Positions 51,384 to 61,364 are shown, counted from the stretch's first letter. The stretch: DNA of 64,000 bases from an uncultured Patescibacteria group bacterium (GCA_938041505.1 CALITC010000006.1:45153-109152), one strand, 5' to 3'. The notes: generated by a model from the sequence alone, not told the origin. A program made the numbers and translations.

Positions 51384-53150
51384 ATGCAACCTAGAATTTC
51401 CTCAATTAAGACTCCAGAACATTTGAGCCAAACCGTCACAGTTAAAGGCTGGGTAGACCGTCGCCGTGATCACGGACAATTGATATTCATTGACCTACGA
51501 GATAGAGATGGGATTGTCCAAGTTGTAGTAAATGCTGAGCAAGGCGAGCTATACGAAGAAGCCAAAAAGCTCCGCGACGAATACTGTATTCGCGTTACTG
51601 GTCAAGTAGTGAAACGTGAGGCAGATCTAATCAACCCCAATTTACCTTCTGGAACTATCGAAATTATTGCTTCAGAATTAGAGATCTACTCGACCTCCAA
51701 AGTGTTGCCGTTCCAACTCCATGAAGAAGATGACACCCCCGGTGAAGAAATCCGGCTTCAATATCGATATCTTGATCTTAGGCGCAAAGAAATGCAAGAC
51801 CGTATCAAACTCCGTTACGACGTAATCGACTACATCCGAAGCTTCATGAAAGAACGCAACTATTGGGAAATCGAGACACCAATCCTCATCAAAGGCACCC
51901 CAGAAGGCTCCAGAGAATACTTAGTTCCTAGCCGCCTGCATCCAGGCCAGTTCTTTGTACTTCCTCAATCTCCTCAACAGCTCAAACAGCTCTTGATGGT
52001 CTCAGGTATGGAAAAATATTTCCAAATTGCTCGCTGCTTCCGAGATGAAGATCAGCGCGGAGACCGCCAGCCAGAATTCACTCAATTAGACCTTGAAGCT
52101 TCATTTACGAGCCAAAAAGAAATCACCTCAATGATCGAAGAGATGTACTTAGGAATTGTAAAGCGTTTTGCCAAAGAACAAGAATTATTAGCTGACCCCT
52201 TCCCAGTCCTCACCTACGAAGAGGCAATGAGTAATTACGGCAATGACAAGCCAGATCTACGAATCGGCATGAAGATAGGAGATTATTCAGAAATTTTCAA
52301 GCAAGTTGATTCCAACATAATCCAATCCATTCTAAGCAAAGGCGGTGTGGTTAAGGGTATCAAAGCAACTCAAGGAGCTAATTGGTTCTCACGCAAAGTC
52401 TTCGACCAGCTTATGGAATACCTTAAGCAACATGGCGGTCAAGGGCTTCTCTATGTGCAGTACAACGAAGATGGTATTAGCTCCCCACTCTCCAAATTCA
52501 TGAGTGAAGAAGTTATCAGATCTATCAAGCAGTCAGCGCAGGCAGAGACAGGTGATATTGTCTTCATGATTGCCGGAGAGAACCAAGTAACTCTCGAACT
52601 ACTCAATGTCTTAAGGCAGGAGATCGCACGCCGCTCTGGGTTGTATAAGCAAGTAGAGAATCAGCTAGCCTTTTGTTGGGTGGTAGACTTCCCATTATTT
52701 GAAAAAAATGCCGAAGGAGAAATCACCGCTTCTCACCATCCCTTCACCGCCCCCAAAAAAGAAGATATTGCCTTACTCGACTCAGATCCATTTGCAATCA
52801 AGAGTGATGCGTACGATATAGTCCTCAACGGCGTAGAAATCGGTGGCGGAAGTATTCGTATCCATGACAAGGATTTGCAGCGCAAAGTATTCCAAACCCT
52901 CAACTTCACCGAAGCAGAGATCGAGGCCAAGTTCGGTCACATTCTCAAAGCCTTCGAGTACGGAGTTCCGCCCCATGGAGGCATCGCTCCAGGAATCGAC
53001 CGCCTCCTAATGATCCTCACCAAGACAGAATCCATCCGCGAAGTAACGGCCTTCCCGAAGAACCAATCTGCCAAAGACCTAATGCTCGGCGCCCCATCAG
53101 CCATGCCAAGCAAACAGGTGAGAGAAATGGGTATCCAGATTCTTGAATAG
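51384..53150 (+). CDS. aspS: Aspartyl-tRNA synthetase
   Basis: Class II synthetase charging tRNA-Asp (possibly also Asn in organisms with the amidation route). OB-fold anticodon domain: VTVKGWVDRRRDHGQLIFID. Motif 1 is in the YLDLRRKEMQDRIKLRYDVI region, then HPGQFFVLPQSPQQLKQLLM. Motif 2 is FRDEDQRGDRQPEFTQLDLE. The bacterial GAD insertion follows (about residues 270-410), and motif 3 is GIAPGIDRLLMILT. The 588-residue length is that of a bacterial-type enzyme. Confidence 0.97.
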   Translation: MQPRISSIKTPEHLSQTVTVKGWVDRRRDHGQLIFIDLRDRDGIVQVVVNAEQGELYEEAKKLRDEYCIRVTGQVVKREADLINPNLPSGTIEIIASELEIYSTSKVLPFQLHEEDDTPGEEIRLQYRYLDLRRKEMQDRIKLRYDVIDYIRSFMKERNYWEIETPILIKGTPEGSREYLVPSRLHPGQFFVLPQSPQQLKQLLMVSGMEKYFQIARCFRDEDQRGDRQPEFTQLDLEASFTSQKEITSMIEEMYLGIVKRFAKEQELLADPFPVLTYEEAMSNYGNDKPDLRIGMKIGDYSEIFKQVDSNIIQSILSKGGVVKGIKATQGANWFSRKVFDQLMEYLKQHGGQGLLYVQYNEDGISSPLSKFMSEEVIRSIKQSAQAETGDIVFMIAGENQVTLELLNVLRQEIARRSGLYKQVENQLAFCWVVDFPLFEKNAEGEITASHHPFTAPKKEDIALLDSDPFAIKSDAYDIVLNGVEIGGGSIRIHDKDLQRKVFQTLNFTEAEIEAKFGHILKAFEYGVPPHGGIAPGIDRLLMILTKTESIREVTAFPKNQSAKDLMLGAPSAMPSKQVREMGIQILE

Positions 53151-53162
53151 TCAACAGCCTAC

Positions 53163-53188
53163 AAAAAAACCGACACTTTTAATGCCGG
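53163..53188 (-). terminator. Intrinsic terminator (minus strand)
   Basis: Arms CCGGCA/TGTCGG (6 bp with one G:T) and loop TTAAAAG are followed on the minus strand by seven T. It ends the 53215 gene and may also act at the 3' end of aspS. Confidence 0.65.
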
Positions 53189-53214
53189 ATACTCTGGTAT
53201 ACATATTTAGATCT

Positions 53215-53787
53215 TTAACTTGCATTTAAAAGCAGGTCCAAGTCATAATCGTCTCTATGGGTACACACTCTGAGAAAATCATCAAAATCTCTGAACCCAT
53301 AACCAATAATTTCCTTAGGCGCAATTGTAAGAAACGGTCGCAATTCGACTTGCTCTACTTGAGTTGATACTGCTTCTATTATATTCGTTAGGTTTTCATT
53401 TTCTTGAATTCTGAAAGAAAACATTCCAACAAAAATCACATTCTTTTTGAGAACAAATTCTAAGACTTGATTATTATTGTGAAGATCCTTTGAGTAAGTA
53501 AAAACATACTTTTCGCATAAATCTGTAGTAATTTTTTTATTGAGCAAATTCAAATATTCTTGAGAACTCAGACATTCTTTGAGCGCGAGTTTATCTTCTA
53601 TACAGGCTAATATTGCTTCCATATCCAAAACACCACTCAAACGACATCTAACTAATGTGACGCTATATGTAACCTCTAGGAAAATTGTTTGAGAGTTGTT
53701 CAAGTACAATTCATTAGTAAAACGACTCCTCTGTATGGAGCTAATTTTATGATAACTCCCTATTTTTTCTGGTACAGTCAATAGCAT
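53215..53787 (-). CDS. Hypothetical protein, 190 residues
   Basis: Not recognised. A mixed alpha/beta soluble protein (FTNELYLNNSQTIFLEVTYS; RCRLSGVLDMEAILACIEDK) with an acidic C-terminus (THRDDYDLDLLLNAS). No signal peptide. A good terminator follows its stop codon. Confidence 0.55.
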   Translation of the reverse strand: MLLTVPEKIGSYHKISSIQRSRFTNELYLNNSQTIFLEVTYSVTLVRCRLSGVLDMEAILACIEDKLALKECLSSQEYLNLLNKKITTDLCEKYVFTYSKDLHNNNQVLEFVLKKNVIFVGMFSFRIQENENLTNIIEAVSTQVEQVELRPFLTIAPKEIIGYGFRDFDDFLRVCTHRDDYDLDLLLNAS

Positions 53788-53921
53788 GAATCTTACCTCT
53801 TCTATTTCGTATTATTGCTTTACAGTCTTTTTTAGTAGCTGTCAAGAAGTATTCTATGGCGGATTTTGACTAAAAGCAAAAAATGAAAAATTATCTTTAT
53901 AATACATCAGAGTAAATTAAG

Positions 53922-54050
53922 ATGGAAGCAATTCTTGAGTATGGGTTAATTAGTTTTATTTTTCTTGGACTTATTCGGTTTTATTTTATTATTCACCAAA
54001 CACTTTGGAAACTAAATAGCTCAAAAAACAAACTGATAAAAAATTATTAG
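53922..54050 (+). CDS. Possible 42-residue membrane peptide
   Basis: ATG to TAG without interruption: MEAILEYGLISFIFLGLIRF then YFIIHQTLWKLNSSKNKLIK. It has one hydrophobic span with a basic tail, which is the usual look of a small membrane peptide. There is no clear ribosome site. It lies in an otherwise empty gap. Confidence 0.3.
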   Translation: MEAILEYGLISFIFLGLIRFYFIIHQTLWKLNSSKNKLIKNY

Positions 54051-54117
54051 TAGTAGATCACCAGAAAAATGAAAGTTGAACGAATAGGGCGTTTTTACAA
54101 TGCCTTATTTTTTTGGA

Positions 54118-54714
54118 CTACTTTAAGCGTAAGCCAGAACGTCTAAATGGTTTTATTTCGTTCTTTACTTCATGCTTAGCAGGCATATGTTTAGCCAGCA
54201 TTCTAGCTTTCGCTAATTCGAACCGCTTCTCCATCGTTAATTCTTGAGTTCGGTGATTAGTCTTCAGCTCTCTTGAAGCTTTATACCTTTGGAGAATCTC
54301 AAGAACACCTTTTTCATGCATACTTTGCCAGACCTCTTTAGATACTTTGAATTCAGTCGACTCTCTGTTACTCTGAGCTCTTTTATATACATCATCGATG
54401 ATATGAAAAAGAAGGGATTTAATATCTTTGTGGTAGTCAATATTAAGCTCTTTAAGCTCGATGGAATGAGACTTATTATGTATTTTTTCGAACTTCAAAG
54501 CTCTATGTGCTACATAGTAGAATTCGACGTACCGAGACAACATATCCAAAGTATCCCGGCTCGAGTTAATATTTTGCATTTCTAGGTTTAGATTTCCCGA
54601 TATATTACCACCAAAATACCACGTCTTAAACAGACCTGCATCGTCAAAAGTAGAAAATGAGGTCACGTCTAAATACCGGTCATAGCTGACCTGATGTGGA
54701 TTTTCGGTAGACAT
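54118..54714 (-). CDS. Hypothetical protein, 198 residues
   Basis: Not recognised. Soluble, helical and basic towards the end (KARMLAKHMPAKHEVKNEIK). The N-terminal half is Tyr/Phe-rich (FDDAGLFKTWYFGGNISGNL). No signal peptide. Confidence 0.5.
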   Translation of the reverse strand: MSTENPHQVSYDRYLDVTSFSTFDDAGLFKTWYFGGNISGNLNLEMQNINSSRDTLDMLSRYVEFYYVAHRALKFEKIHNKSHSIELKELNIDYHKDIKSLLFHIIDDVYKRAQSNRESTEFKVSKEVWQSMHEKGVLEILQRYKASRELKTNHRTQELTMEKRFELAKARMLAKHMPAKHEVKNEIKPFRRSGLRLK

Positions 54715-54869
54715 TTTAAGTATAACTTAACATAGATTATTCTTATTGTCAAATATATTTTTACCCTCTCTTCTGTTTTAGAAGACAATCAATATTTCAA
54801 AACATGTTATACGCATTGACAATGACTTTATCCTAGAATATTTTTACTTATAACAACCACCTGTTTCCT

Positions 54870-56309
54870 ATGCAAAAACCTATAGAATTATTTGGAGTGA
54901 ATCTGCCGCAAACTACTAAATTTCAGCTTAAGGAGCGTATTCGCAAACTTAACAAGCACAGTAGCAAGCATCTCTTATACTTCTATTATAGCGAGTTCTT
55001 ACTTCGGGCAAATCGGAATCCCTGGTACAAAGACACCCTCAACAGGGCCAATCTCACCGCCATTGATGGCAAAGGATTACACTGGGCTATGTGGTCGATG
55101 GTCAACACTGGTTGGGCACCAAAACTATTCTCTCATGTTGTCAAAACCCCTTTGATAATTAGAATGCCACTCTTCTTAATCCTCCTAGCAATCCAGTGTA
55201 TTATCAATATCTTCTCAGTCTTATTCTCCCTAATACTCAAAGTCAATTATACAGACCGGACCAAAAATGAAGTGATTCTTGGCAGAGATTTTATCTACGA
55301 CCTACTCCGAATCGCGCAAGAAAAAAAATGGAAAACCCTCATACTTGGCGGAAGTAAAAACAGCGACGAAATCACCAAAAAACTTATCAATAAAGTATTT
55401 CCTGATCTCGACTTATCACTCTGGACTCGCGATCCAAAATCTTTACTCATGAAAGATCAGGTGTTACCGGAATACGAGAATCAAACCCTGAACTCAGAAA
55501 ATGTCTGTCAATTCTTTCCAGATTTGTGGGAAGCTAAACAATTTATCAAAGATGAAAAGCCTGATCTGATCCTAGTTTGCCTTGGTGGGGCAAGTGGACG
55601 ACAAGAATTCTTCATCGACAATCTCTACCAAGATCCAGAGGTCAAATTCACTATTGCTTCTGGACTCGGAGCAGCTGTAGATCACTTAGGTGGTGGTGCC
55701 CAGCAGTCTGTCGCTCCAGATTGGATGATCAAGTCTGGTCTCGAATGGCTGCATAGATTCATTAGTCAGCCATATCGGCGCAAAAGAATCCTAGACTCTA
55801 TCTTCACCCTCTGGTGGTGGACAACGGTTTATCAATTCATGAGAGTTGGACTTGCTCGCCACACTGTTGTAAATCTAGTTAACAACCTCAAGAAAGAGAT
55901 CCTCTTAGTAAAACGTAGGAATCTCCTTCCCGGAGACATTGGCTGGACTTTCGTACAAGGCGGTATCGAAGGCAAAGAAAATACCAAACAAGCCGGAATC
56001 CGCGAAATTATCGAGGAAGCCAAACTAGAACCAGAAAAATTAGAGGTATATTTGGAGCCAGAATTCAGCGAAAATGAGCCAATGGCCACCTCTTTCCGAA
56101 GGTTTGTAATCCAAGGCGCTAAGTATAACCAAGCCAAAAAATTTATTAATTTTGTAGAATACTCCGGCGACCTTCACCCACGCAACAACTGGGAAAACAA
56201 AGAGGCTGCTTGGTTCGACCACCGCCATGTCTTCGCCACTCTCAGCGTAGAAAAAAGACCCGACTGGGTCAGAGGGGTCAAGGTAATCAAGGAAAATAAA
56301 GGTGAATAA
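54870..56309 (+). CDS. WecG/TagA-type glycosyltransferase fused to a Nudix domain
   Basis: 479 residues. Residues 1-310 are a GT26-family transferase: it opens IELFGVNLPQTTKFQLKERI, then RANLTAIDGKGLHWAM, then DLILVCLGGASGRQEFFIDN and LGAAVDHLGGG. A hydrophobic insert at about 88-130 (IIRMPLFLILLAIQCIINIF) should hold it in or on the membrane. Residues about 335-475 are a Nudix domain with GWTFVQGGIEGKEN and REIIEEAKL (the box is intact except that the usual Gly is Lys). GT26 enzymes add ManNAc(A) to lipid-linked glycans. The Nudix part may act on an NDP-sugar (inference). Confidence 0.85.
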   Translation: MQKPIELFGVNLPQTTKFQLKERIRKLNKHSSKHLLYFYYSEFLLRANRNPWYKDTLNRANLTAIDGKGLHWAMWSMVNTGWAPKLFSHVVKTPLIIRMPLFLILLAIQCIINIFSVLFSLILKVNYTDRTKNEVILGRDFIYDLLRIAQEKKWKTLILGGSKNSDEITKKLINKVFPDLDLSLWTRDPKSLLMKDQVLPEYENQTLNSENVCQFFPDLWEAKQFIKDEKPDLILVCLGGASGRQEFFIDNLYQDPEVKFTIASGLGAAVDHLGGGAQQSVAPDWMIKSGLEWLHRFISQPYRRKRILDSIFTLWWWTTVYQFMRVGLARHTVVNLVNNLKKEILLVKRRNLLPGDIGWTFVQGGIEGKENTKQAGIREIIEEAKLEPEKLEVYLEPEFSENEPMATSFRRFVIQGAKYNQAKKFINFVEYSGDLHPRNNWENKEAAWFDHRHVFATLSVEKRPDWVRGVKVIKENKGE

Positions 56310-56312
56310 TAC

Positions 56313-56996
56313 CTAGCCAAATGCTTTTTCTAGCGAAGCTGTGTCTTTGAGATAACTTTCGCCAAGCGGCTTAGACATAGGGTCTGGGAATATATACTCC
56401 TCTTTGTTTTCGAAACCTGCTAAAATATTCTTAGCTGTTTCATTAACATTAGCCTTAGTCATAGTTACATCCTTGAGCATATCAGTATCAATAGCTCCAG
56501 GGTATACACCTGCTACAAAAATATCACTATCTTTGAGTTCTTGGCGCTTAGCTTGAATATATGAGTGAATAGCCGCCTTAGAAGCAGAATAGCTTGCCAT
56601 CTGATACATTGGGGCTAATCCTACAAGAGAAGAAGTTGTGACTATTCCTCCGCCTGCATTAATATTCGGCAAGACAGTCTCAGTGACGTTAACTGTACCG
56701 TAGTAATTGACTGCCATGTTCTGCTCTCCATGCTTAGGAGCGTCGTTAAAAAGAACCCCTGCATTATTAATTAAGAAATCAATATTGCTCAGTTTACCGA
56801 GCTCAGCCACAGAGTTATCGTCTAGCAAATCCAAGGTAATCGGCTCAATTCTCTCGTCCTCGAGCAAATTAGATGTATCTCGCGCAGTAGCGTAAATTTT
56901 TGCTGGATTGTGAGTAAGTAGTTCCTGTAGCAAGGCTTTACCAATACCCCGATTAGCTCCCGTTATGATAATAGTTTTGTTAGAATAGATTGACAT
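56313..56996 (-). CDS. Short-chain dehydrogenase/reductase
   Basis: 227 residues with an NAD(P) Rossmann fold. The cofactor loop is TGANRGIGKALLQEL, followed by INNAGVLFNDAP (NNAG). The active site has TTSSLVGLAPMYQMASYSAS KAAI: Ser, then Tyr-x3-Lys (YSASK). GVYPGAIDTDML follows. The substrate is unknown. It is divergent from an HxlR-type regulator 64 bases away, a common arrangement where the regulator controls the reductase. Confidence 0.92.
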   Translation of the reverse strand: MSIYSNKTIIITGANRGIGKALLQELLTHNPAKIYATARDTSNLLEDERIEPITLDLLDDNSVAELGKLSNIDFLINNAGVLFNDAPKHGEQNMAVNYYGTVNVTETVLPNINAGGGIVTTSSLVGLAPMYQMASYSASKAAIHSYIQAKRQELKDSDIFVAGVYPGAIDTDMLKDVTMTKANVNETAKNILAGFENKEEYIFPDPMSKPLGESYLKDTASLEKAFG

Positions 56997-57060
56997 AATA
57001 TTAGCTTTAATTTATAAAGTATTCTAACAATAAAATATTTACTTTAAAAAGTCAAGTGAA

Positions 57061-57333
57061 ATGACTCTTATCCAAACATTAGAAAAAAAATTTGCCGTAC
57101 AAATCCTTCTCTCGCTGTCGCAAGAACCAAAAAAATTCTGTATTTTAGAAAAAGAATTAGGAATTAATACCTCCACTCTCACCGATAGACTTAATCTCTT
57201 AGAAAGATCCCTGTACATTTCCAAAGAGTCATGCCATAAAGACAAGCGTTGTTACTACTATAAGCTTTCCAAGAGAGGAACAACTGTAGCAGAAACCATC
57301 ACAAATCTTCAAAATAAGCTTCTCTCACAATAA
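57061..57333 (+). CDS. HxlR-family winged-helix regulator
   Basis: 90 residues: FAVQILLSLSQEPKKFCILE, then LGINTSTLTDRLNLLERSLY, then YYYKLSKRGTTVAETI. This is the HxlR pattern, whose members often sense reactive electrophiles or redox state through an N-terminal Cys; here a Cys lies in KKFCILEKE. It is divergent from the SDR gene. The shared region has a small palindrome ACTTT-AA-AAAGT next to its start, a candidate operator. Confidence 0.85.
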   Translation: MTLIQTLEKKFAVQILLSLSQEPKKFCILEKELGINTSTLTDRLNLLERSLYISKESCHKDKRCYYYKLSKRGTTVAETITNLQNKLLSQ

Positions 57334-57493
57334 GTTGCAGTGTGAACTATGTTCGAATTATTGAAGAACTGTCCATTATCGTTATTTCTCATTAATGTTC
57401 TAGAAAATATCCTGCATAGCTAAAACAATCCATATTCCCACTTGCTCTATATATTATTGACGTCACGAGAGAAAAGATTTAATCTAAGAATAT

Positions 57494-58333
57494 ATGTCAC
57501 AGCCGCTTATTGAGTGCCGGGAATTAACCAAGTTTTACGGCAGCAAAAAACAACCTATCAAGGCCCTTGGACCAGTAAATTTCTCCATTGCCGCCGGCTC
57601 ATATACGGTGATCTTAGGTAAGTCTGGATCGGGCAAATCCACCCTTCTCAACCTACTAGCGGGGCTGGACAAGCCAACTGACGGTGAAATTTTAATCGAA
57701 GGCAAAGATATCACCAAACTCTCTCAAAAGCGGCTCGCCCGGTATCGTAGCGAAATAGGGATTATTTTCCAATTCTACAACCTACTCCCTAATCTTAACA
57801 CGATCGAAAATATTTTGATGGGTGGCTGGGCCGGAGGTTCTCACCCAGACTACAACAAAGCCAAAGAATTATTAGCCAACCTAGGCATAGCCCACCGTGA
57901 AAAAGCCAACATCACCACCCTCTCCGGTGGAGAAAAGCAGCGTGTAGCCATCGCCCGATCTCTAATCTCCGACCCTCAGATATTATTCTGTGACGAACCG
58001 ACTGGAGCGCTCGACACCAAGAACGAAGAGCAGGTCAAAGAAATACTAGAATTCCTCAACAAACAAGGAATAACAATAATCATGGTCACGCACAACGAAG
58101 AGTTTGTGAACAACGCCGACCAAGTCATTTTCCTTAAAGACGGACTAATACAACCATTTACTAAGACTACAGAAGAATCTCACACCCCTCCAAAACCTCC
58201 CACACCCCCAAAGCCGCCAACACCTCCCCTGCCAAAAGTTCCTTTACCAAAAGAACCAGCAAAAAAACCTGCTTTACCACATGATGCCAAGCACCCCGGT
58301 CATGGCTCAAGTAAAACCGTAATTAATGTGTAG
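57494..58333 (+). CDS. MacB/LolD-type ABC ATPase with proline-rich tail
   Basis: 279 residues. Walker A is LGKSGSGKSTLLNLLAG, signature LSGGEKQRVAIARSLI, Walker B ILFCDEPTGALD, H-loop MVTHNEEF. From about residue 222 a tail rich in Pro and Lys (HTPPKPPTPPKPPTPPLPK) ends with a His/Gly/Ser segment. Such a tail is not part of the family core. It is followed after 5 bases by two paralogous permease genes, so all three form one transporter operon. Confidence 0.92.
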   Translation: MSQPLIECRELTKFYGSKKQPIKALGPVNFSIAAGSYTVILGKSGSGKSTLLNLLAGLDKPTDGEILIEGKDITKLSQKRLARYRSEIGIIFQFYNLLPNLNTIENILMGGWAGGSHPDYNKAKELLANLGIAHREKANITTLSGGEKQRVAIARSLISDPQILFCDEPTGALDTKNEEQVKEILEFLNKQGITIIMVTHNEEFVNNADQVIFLKDGLIQPFTKTTEESHTPPKPPTPPKPPTPPLPKVPLPKEPAKKPALPHDAKHPGHGSSKTVINV

Positions 58334-58338
58334 AATAT

Positions 58339-59814
58339 ATGACTATCAAATCCACCCTCTTACAAGTCCGTAAACAATTTACTAACAACTGGTTTCGGAT
58401 GCTACTTGCTTCAGGAGGAATTTTGATTGGTGTCTGGGCAATAGCTATTACAACTTCCTTAAGTCTCAGCCTGGCAGATACAATTATCACGGCCATCAAT
58501 TCTCAACCTGGCGCAACTCAGATCAGCTTAAGCAGAAGCTCAGAAGGCAAAACAGATTTTCAAGAACTCGAATTCGACAGTGAGTTCTCTCCAATCAGTA
58601 TTGCCGAGGTCGAAGACATTGTTGCTGGTAGTGACACCATTATCGAAAGCTATCCAACTGTTGACGTTGCGACCTATATCACGGGACCTGAAAACCAAGA
58701 AAGCTGCTATACTCAGAATCAAAATGTTATAACCCAGCTAAATACTGGCACGATCAAACCCGAAGAAGCCCAGAAGATCCAAGAGGATTTTAGACTCAAG
58801 TGCCCGACAGCAACAATTGATTTTCAACCACTCTCACTAGCCGTCAAAGCGGATCAGAACAAGTGGGTAGGCCAAAAATTTGACTTGAGTGCTGGAGAAG
58901 TTGCGGTCTGCTTCGAGTGCAACCCAAACACCCCGCTTTATAAAATATTTGCTGCCAACAACCCATCAGATTTGCTTGGTCAAACTATTACTATAGATTT
59001 CACTAAACCGCCAACAGTATACAAACTAGGTGAAGGAATCAGCAATACTTTCATCGAAGAAGAGCAGGAAATTTTCCCAGAACCAAACCAAATAGAGCTG
59101 ACAATTAGAGCTGTCTTTGACGACAGAGATCAAGAAACTAATGTATTCCAAGGACAGGGTAATAACACCTTCTACGGAACGACCAATCTTATCCAAACAG
59201 CAATCAGCCCAGTCTCAGATCTAAATCTAGAGACAGCGGGATTCCAAACCTTCTCTCTCAAGACCGACTCTTTCGACAATACCGCAAAGACAATCGAAGA
59301 TCTGCAAGATAAAGGATATTTGGCAGGATCTGGTGCTCTTAGCTTGATTCAAGCAATTCAGTATTTCTTCTATGGAGTCAGTGCGGTTTTAGGATTGTTT
59401 GGTTTTATTGCCCTTATCGCTTCCATGTTTGGAATTATTAATGTCATGACAATTTCTGTTCTCAAACGCAAAAAAGAAATTGGTATTCTCAAAGCCCTTG
59501 GAGCCCGTGGCAAAGATATATTCAACATATTCATCTTAGAAAGTTCACTGCTTGGCTTTATTGGCTGGGCAGCTGGAATCCTGACAACATACATTTGTTT
59601 GCTATTATCCTCATGGGCATTTGATCAATTTGTTCTATCTAACGAGGACTGGAAGCAAAACCTTCAGAACCTTAACATCGGTAGCTTTGAACCAGTTCTC
59701 TACTGGTGGGTTGCTGCCATTACTCTTGCCCTCGCCCTGATCATTACAATAATTTCTGGATTAGCTCCGTCACTTCGTGCCGCTAAACAAAATCCAGTTG
59801 ACGTTCTTCGCTAG
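58339..59814 (+). CDS. MacB-like ABC permease (first paralog)
   Basis: 491 residues. The first span follows NNWFRMLLASGGILIGVWAI. A large periplasm-facing or extracellular domain holds Cys residues (ESCYTQN; RLKCPT; VCFECNPNTP). Three C-terminal spans with the FtsX-like SVLKRKKEIGILKALGARGK motif follow, ending PSLRAAKQNPVDVLR. It is built like MacB permeases, which move hydrophobic substrates, toxins or peptides outward. It forms a heteromer or two homodimers with the next gene. Confidence 0.9.
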   Translation: MTIKSTLLQVRKQFTNNWFRMLLASGGILIGVWAIAITTSLSLSLADTIITAINSQPGATQISLSRSSEGKTDFQELEFDSEFSPISIAEVEDIVAGSDTIIESYPTVDVATYITGPENQESCYTQNQNVITQLNTGTIKPEEAQKIQEDFRLKCPTATIDFQPLSLAVKADQNKWVGQKFDLSAGEVAVCFECNPNTPLYKIFAANNPSDLLGQTITIDFTKPPTVYKLGEGISNTFIEEEQEIFPEPNQIELTIRAVFDDRDQETNVFQGQGNNTFYGTTNLIQTAISPVSDLNLETAGFQTFSLKTDSFDNTAKTIEDLQDKGYLAGSGALSLIQAIQYFFYGVSAVLGLFGFIALIASMFGIINVMTISVLKRKKEIGILKALGARGKDIFNIFILESSLLGFIGWAAGILTTYICLLLSSWAFDQFVLSNEDWKQNLQNLNIGSFEPVLYWWVAAITLALALIITIISGLAPSLRAAKQNPVDVLR

Positions 59815-59818
59815 CCTT

Positions 59819-61297
59819 ATGTCTTTAGATACTATTATTAAAATCGTTTTCAACCAACTCCGCAAAAAATGGGGTCGCACCCTTCTATCCGCCCTCGGTA
59901 TTATGATTGGTGTCTGGGCAATCCTCTCTACGGTTTCACTTTCACAAGGATTAAGTGACAAAGTAATTGTAGCAGTTAACTCTCAATCCCTTGTCAGACT
60001 TGTGCAATTTTACAAGACCACACCCCAGATCAAAAGCTTCGAAGACCTTACAGTTGACACTCAGTTCATTAGTGAACGATACAGCAGCCTCAAAAACACT
60101 GCCGAAAGTATTCCAGAAGTTACAAGCTACAACCCGTCAGATACAATGTCAATCTATCTGCACCATGAAGGGTTCTCACCTAAGTGCGTAGATAGTAATG
60201 TGGAACAAATTATCTTAGCAGAAAGCGGTGAAGAAGACAAAGCAAATGAACAGCAAGCAATTCTAGACGATCAATGCTATAGTATCGGCACCCTCTTGCA
60301 ACCCTTCGACCTATTTCTTGCCAACAACTCAAGCAACTGGTATGGAAGCCAAAAAGAGCCACAAGCTGGAGAAATTGCACTCTGCTACCAATGCGATGCC
60401 GAGAACCCTCTCAATGAAGCGTTAGGAGCTGACATACCAGAAGATTTGATCGGTAAAACTGTCACTTTAGAATACAGTGCAGCCCCGACCTCTACCGAGG
60501 CTGGCAACGAAGTCGACCTCACCAATGCGGCCGTCTCTACTTCCAACATTAAGCAGAGCGTGCCCAGAGAATACACCATCACAGGAGTATATGACGATAG
60601 GCAAGAATCTCTGGATTTAGCCAGTACATTCTTGAACAGCTTCGCTTATCTTAATTATTCTGAATATGTTAAGGCGCTCGAACAAAATGATGATACCATC
60701 AATACTGGCAATGTGGGCTATATAGAATTCAATGCATTTATAGATAGTTTTGAAGACTTAGATGAGGTTGTCGAAACAATCAGAGATAAAGACTTTTTGG
60801 TAATCTCAGTAGGACAAATCCTCACCAGCTCTATCAAAACCGCCTTCCTAGTTCTAACCATAGCTTTGGGTATTTTTGCAGCTATCGCGCTAATCGCTGC
60901 CGTCTTTGGCATCATCAACGTCATGACCATCTCGGTGTTAGAGAGGCAGAAAGAGATTGGTATTCTCAAATCTTTAGGTTCTAGCAATGGGGACATTTTC
61001 TGGATATTCCTACTCGAGAGTATGATCTTAGGATTTCTCGGATGGATATTCGGTGTACTACTCACCTGGGGCACAAATGCAGGGATCTCAGGCATATTTA
61101 ACACCTTCTTACTCAACAACAGCGAGATCAAAGACAACCTAGCAACTCTGAATATTACAGATTTTAACCTAGTAATTCCTTGGTATATCCTTGCCTTGAC
61201 CCTTGCTTTGGCTGTAATCTTTACCACACTTTCAGGACTAGTTCCGTCTTGGAATGCGGCCAAACAAAATCCAACTGAAGTCCTTCGAAGCGAGTAA
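59819..61297 (+). CDS. MacB-like ABC permease (second paralog)
   Basis: 492 residues from ATG 59819, five bases after the preceding stop. Same layout: KKWGRTLLSALGIMIGVWAI at the N-terminus, an external domain with PKCVDS, DDQCYS and LCYQCDAENPL, then SVLERQKEIGILKSLGSSNG and the end PSWNAAKQNPTEVLRSE. The C-x2-C and outer Cys pair line up with those of its neighbour, so they were present before the duplication. Confidence 0.9.
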   Translation: MSLDTIIKIVFNQLRKKWGRTLLSALGIMIGVWAILSTVSLSQGLSDKVIVAVNSQSLVRLVQFYKTTPQIKSFEDLTVDTQFISERYSSLKNTAESIPEVTSYNPSDTMSIYLHHEGFSPKCVDSNVEQIILAESGEEDKANEQQAILDDQCYSIGTLLQPFDLFLANNSSNWYGSQKEPQAGEIALCYQCDAENPLNEALGADIPEDLIGKTVTLEYSAAPTSTEAGNEVDLTNAAVSTSNIKQSVPREYTITGVYDDRQESLDLASTFLNSFAYLNYSEYVKALEQNDDTINTGNVGYIEFNAFIDSFEDLDEVVETIRDKDFLVISVGQILTSSIKTAFLVLTIALGIFAAIALIAAVFGIINVMTISVLERQKEIGILKSLGSSNGDIFWIFLLESMILGFLGWIFGVLLTWGTNAGISGIFNTFLLNNSEIKDNLATLNITDFNLVIPWYILALTLALAVIFTTLSGLVPSWNAAKQNPTEVLRSE

Positions 61298-61364
61298 GAA
61301 ATTCTTAACAACAAGAAAAAAAGACCAAGTTACAGAACCTAGTCTTCGACAAATAAAAATTATC

